Source of the DNA: Caldilineaceae bacterium
GTDB lineage: Bacteria > Chloroflexota > Anaerolineae > Caldilineales > Caldilineaceae
DNA length: 64,000 bases
NCBI GenBank assembly: GCA_020433455.1
Contig: JAGRCP010000077.1
Coordinates: forward strand, 37,259-101,258
Reading direction: 5' to 3'
A program made the translations under genes and the position numbers. Within the stretch, counting starts at the first letter, position 1, and each line of letters opens with the position of its first letter. Positions 61,277-64,000 of the stretch are shown piece by piece. The notes below the pieces were generated by a model. That model was not told the DNA's origin. It saw only the letters and a list, made by a program, of their open reading frames with translations, and did no database searches.

Positions 61277-62460
61277 ACATGCAGCCCTCCGCCGACCAAC
61301 GGCATGCCGTTCAGCTCGATGTCGTCCACTATCGCGACCGCGTGCAGGCCATCGCAGCCGCGCTGGCCCAACGCGATCTGGAAGGCGTTCTCCTGCTGGA
61401 TGCAGCCAACATTATGTGGGCCACAGGCTTTTTCCACATTCCCAATGAGCGTCCACTGGGCCTCTACATCCCTGCCCGCGGTGATGAGCCGACCTTCTAC
61501 GTGCCCCTGCTGGAAAGGGAAAACGTAGAAGAAAGCTGGATTCCCCATGTGCGCTGGTATCTGGAATTTCCCGGCGAAACGCCTGCCCCCGTCTGGATGA
61601 TGGAGCAAATCCCCCATGACCGCATCGGCGTTGACCACGCCGGACATGCCGCTTTTCTGGCCATGCAGCGCGCCAAACCGGGGCTGGTCATAGATAATGT
61701 TGTTGCGCCCATGCGCTATCTCAAGCATGAAGCGGAAGTGGCGCTCATCAGGCTGGCTTCGGAGTATGCGGATTACGGTCAGACAATCGCCCGGCAAGCC
61801 GTAGCCGACGAACTAAGCAACGGCATCACAGAGCTGGATGTGGTGGAAATCGTCCAGCGGGAAACCACGGCCAAAATGCGCCGGGAGTTGACCGATCTCA
61901 TCAGCTTTTACCGCGGCGCGGTCGCGCTGACGGCCCATACCGGAGCCCGGGGCGCGCTGCCCCATGGCCAGCCGGGGCCCACGGTCATCCGCCCGGGCGA
62001 TACGCTCATCGTGGGCATCGGCGTCAAAGTGGGCGGCTACCACGCCGAGAGCGGCTGCACCTACGTCGTGGGCGAACCGACGCCCGATCAGCAACGCTGC
62101 CTGGAAGCAACCTGGGCCTGTGATGAAGCCGCACTCCAGGCGCTCTATCCCGGCAACAGTTGCGCCGCAGTCAACGAAGCGGCCTGGGCTGCGCTGCGCG
62201 AGGCCGGTTACGGCGACTTTATTCGCCACCGCATCGGTCACGGCATGGGCGTGGAGGGTCACGAGGCGCCCTGGCTCTCGCCCGGCGACGCGACCGTACT
62301 TGCGCCGACCATGGTCTTCTCCAACGAACCGGGCATCTACCGTCCCGGCCTGGAGGGATATCGCATTATCGACACCATGGTCGTCACCCCGGAAGGCGGC
62401 CGCCGCCTCAGCCGCTATCTGAGCGAGCACGGGCCGGCAGATCGGGTGATTGAGATTTGA
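61273..62460 (+). CDS. M24 (Xaa-Pro peptidase fold) hydrolase with partial metal-ligand set
   Basis: 395 residues, the least divergent of the three M24 proteins. It keeps HRIGHGMGVEGHE and EPGIYRPGLEGYR, so the His and the first Glu ligand are present. The Asp pair region reads VGIGVKVGGYHAESG, with Gly and Glu in place of Asp, and the last Glu is Ile in YRIIDTM. The N-terminal creatinase domain (about 10-160) contains LLLDAANIMWATGF. Coupled to the M14 gene by a 4-base overlap and followed by an M20 dipeptidase. A Xaa-Pro-like or related C-N hydrolase is likely, but a standard dimetal mechanism is doubtful. Confidence 0.85.
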   Translation: MNMQPSADQRHAVQLDVVHYRDRVQAIAAALAQRDLEGVLLLDAANIMWATGFFHIPNERPLGLYIPARGDEPTFYVPLLERENVEESWIPHVRWYLEFPGETPAPVWMMEQIPHDRIGVDHAGHAAFLAMQRAKPGLVIDNVVAPMRYLKHEAEVALIRLASEYADYGQTIARQAVADELSNGITELDVVEIVQRETTAKMRRELTDLISFYRGAVALTAHTGARGALPHGQPGPTVIRPGDTLIVGIGVKVGGYHAESGCTYVVGEPTPDQQRCLEATWACDEAALQALYPGNSCAAVNEAAWAALREAGYGDFIRHRIGHGMGVEGHEAPWLSPGDATVLAPTMVFSNEPGIYRPGLEGYRIIDTMVVTPEGGRRLSRYLSEHGPADRVIEI

Positions 62461-62520
62461 CCGGGACGCAGTTGACAAGAACGGGCTCCGCACGAGCCGC
62501 AACGGAATTGAGAGAAAATT

Positions 62521-63897
62521 ATGCAGGAAAATCATCCCGAATTGCAGGCGGTGTTTGATTGGATCGACGCACACCGGGACGAGGCGATCGCCGATTTGCA
62601 GCGGCTGGTGCAGCAGCCGAGCGTGAGCGCACAGAAAATCGGGCTGGAAGAATGCGCCCAACTGGTCGTAGAGATGATGCATGCCGACGGCCTGGACGCC
62701 ACGGCTTACCCTACGCCAGGCGGACCGCCCTGCGTGATGGGTCACGTGCCTTCGCCCGGGGGCGAAAAAACGCTTCTCTGTTACGCCCACTATGACGTGC
62801 AGCCGGTCGAGCCGGTCGAACTATGGACCTATCCGCCTTACAGCGGCCAGATTGCCGACGGGCGCTTGTGGGGGCGGGGTGCGACGGATAACAAATCGGG
62901 CGTTCTGGCCTTCACCAAGGCGGCCAAAGCGTGGCTCCAGACCGCGGGCCAGGCGCCGGTGCATCTCAAGTTTATTACGGAAGGCGAGGAGGAGATCGGT
63001 TCGATCCACCTGGGCCCCCTCATCGAGGCCCAGCCCGAACTGGTGGCCGCCGACGCCATGCACTGCCTGGACGGCGGCGTCGATCCCAGCGCCATGGTCC
63101 CGGACATCGATCTGGGCCTGAAAAGCGTGCTCTTTGTGGAGTTGGTGGCCCGGGGGGCCAACGCCGACATTCACAGCCTCAACGCTCCGCTCCTGCCCCA
63201 ACCGGCGTGGGAGTTGGTGCGTGCGCTCAACACGCTGGTGGATGACCAGCGACGCATCCTCATTCCGGGCTGGTATGAAGGATTGTGGGCGTTGGGCGAT
63301 GAGGAGATGGAGCAGTTGGAAGCCAATGCCGCACGCCTCAATTTGGATGAGCTGAAGCAGGAATGGGGCATCGATCAATTCGCCCTGGGCCGGGAGGGCG
63401 TAGACGCGCTCAAAGCCCGGGCCTACGAACCTACGTGCAATATCGCGGGGCTGACCAGCGGTTACCAGGGTGAGGGCAGCAAGACGATTGTCCCCAACGA
63501 AGCCCGGGCCAAGCTGGACATGCGCCTGCCGCCCCTCATCGACCCGGAAAAGGCCGTGGCGCGCCTCAAGCAGCACTTAATCGATCAGGGCTTTGGTCAC
63601 ATCGAGGTGATTATCCGCGGCGGCACGCCCGAGCCGCCCTACAAGATCAGCGTCAAGGAAGATATCAGCCAGGCCGTCATCCGCGCCGCTGAGCGGGTCT
63701 TCGGCGCGCCGCCCGTCGTCAACGGCGTCAGCGCGGAAGGCGTTATCCTCAAGTACGTGTGGATGCCCACCGTGCTCACCGGCTTTGCCCAACCCGACTG
63801 CAATCTCCATGCGCCGGATGAGAATATCGACCTGGAGCACTATATCAAAGGGATCAAGTACGCGGCCGCGATCATGTGGGAATATGGGCGCGGATAG
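62521..63897 (+). CDS. M20 family dipeptidase (CNDP/ArgE-like)
   Basis: 458 residues, the length of M20 dipeptidases with the large dimerisation lid. Metal motifs are YAHYDVQP (H90, D92), GRGATDNKSG (D123) and EGEEEIGS (E156 catalytic, E157 metal), with a late His in NLHAPDENID. The lid domain spans about 185-390. With the M14 and M24 proteins upstream it completes a cytoplasmic peptide-degradation operon ending in free amino acids. Start ATG 62521 follows a weak GAGAG site. An intrinsic terminator lies just after the stop. Confidence 0.92.
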   Translation: MQENHPELQAVFDWIDAHRDEAIADLQRLVQQPSVSAQKIGLEECAQLVVEMMHADGLDATAYPTPGGPPCVMGHVPSPGGEKTLLCYAHYDVQPVEPVELWTYPPYSGQIADGRLWGRGATDNKSGVLAFTKAAKAWLQTAGQAPVHLKFITEGEEEIGSIHLGPLIEAQPELVAADAMHCLDGGVDPSAMVPDIDLGLKSVLFVELVARGANADIHSLNAPLLPQPAWELVRALNTLVDDQRRILIPGWYEGLWALGDEEMEQLEANAARLNLDELKQEWGIDQFALGREGVDALKARAYEPTCNIAGLTSGYQGEGSKTIVPNEARAKLDMRLPPLIDPEKAVARLKQHLIDQGFGHIEVIIRGGTPEPPYKISVKEDISQAVIRAAERVFGAPPVVNGVSAEGVILKYVWMPTVLTGFAQPDCNLHAPDENIDLEHYIKGIKYAAAIMWEYGRG

Positions 63898-63916
63898 CCA
63901 AAGCAGGGATTAAACG

Positions 63917-63961
63917 AAAAGCGCGCCAACGCCTGACATCAGGCGTTGGCGCGCTTTTTTC
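63917..63961 (+). terminator. Intrinsic terminator after the M14-M24-M20 operon
   Basis: GCGCGCCAACGCCTG (63921-63935) pairs perfectly with CAGGCGTTGGCGCGC (63940-63954). It is preceded by AAAA and followed by six T residues: a 15-bp stem with a 4-base loop, the only textbook intrinsic terminator in the window. Confidence 0.92.
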
Positions 63962-64000
63962 TACCGGCAGCAGGCGCTTATTCAGATCCCCAGGTACGCC

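Noticed and set aside
1..64000. CRISPR array, tRNA, rRNA, prophage or insertion-sequence transposase
   Set aside because: I saw no regularly spaced repeats, tRNA-like cloverleaf, rRNA-like sequence or transposase motifs; a dedicated RNA search could still reveal small RNAs.

Overview
This 64 kb window looks like one large catabolic island from a bacterial chromosome. It has moderately high GC (judged by eye, not computed), dense short-spaced operons, and no phage, transposase, tRNA or rRNA gene that I can see. The gene content is peptide/opine-type ABC importers whose binding proteins are lipoproteins with ACA-type lipoboxes, many peptidases and amidohydrolases, HyuA/HyuB proteins, DUF4438-like proteins and M24 proteins. 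In my judgement this fits an environmental Chloroflexota (Anaerolineae or Caldilineae type). That placement is inference from general familiarity, not from a marker gene.

Layout. Positions 1-20,987 form a leftward block. In transcription order it holds two HyuA-type ATPases, a GntR/FadR-type regulator, two HyuB-type subunits, an M24 protein, a DegT-type aminotransferase, two tandem DUF4438-like proteins, an SDR, a VOC protein, a D-2-hydroxyacid dehydrogenase, an Ldh2-type dehydrogenase, a degenerate aminotransferase-like protein, a true class I aminotransferase, an M20 hydrolase and an allantoinase/hydantoinase-like cyclic amidohydrolase that runs off the left edge. A divergent promoter/operator region at about 21.07-21.13 kb separates it from a rightward block. 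That block (21.2-33.5 kb) carries an enolase-superfamily enzyme, a third HyuB, a binding protein with two permeases, two S9 peptidases and an AstE/AspA-type deacylase. A second rightward block (33.9-41.3 kb) has aminotransferase, M24 protein, binding protein, two permeases and amidohydrolase. A third (41.4-53.4 kb) has binding protein, two permeases, Gfo/Idh oxidoreductase, a TIM-barrel glycoside-hydrolase-like protein, D-2-hydroxyacid dehydrogenase, amidohydrolase, aminotransferase, a second Gfo/Idh oxidoreductase and an epimerase. It meets a leftward importer operon (59.2-53.6 kb: two near-duplicate binding proteins and two permeases) at a palindrome-rich convergent junction. A last rightward operon (59.5-63.9 kb) carries M14, M24 and M20 peptidases and ends in a clear intrinsic terminator.

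How it may work (inference). Extracellular peptides or modified and cyclic amides are bound by five lipoprotein binding proteins and imported through four permease pairs. No ATPase subunit is encoded here, so one must be shared from elsewhere. Cargo would be opened or trimmed in the cytoplasm by the cyclic amidohydrolase, the HyuAB ring-opening enzymes and S9, M14, M20, M24 and AstE-type hydrolases. Released amino acids would be epimerised, transaminated and reduced or oxidised by the aminotransferases and 2-hydroxyacid dehydrogenases.

The main unusual signals are as follows. (1) A truncated aminotransferase homologue has lost the PLP lysine and is translationally coupled to an intact aminotransferase. 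(2) A GTYAAC-A-RTTRAC-like inverted repeat lies beside three strong promoters. (3) A stable hairpin follows every one of the five binding-protein genes. (4) There are no transporter ATPases. (5) None of the three M24 proteins keeps the full dimetal ligand set. (6) There are two tandem DUF4438-like proteins of unknown role.
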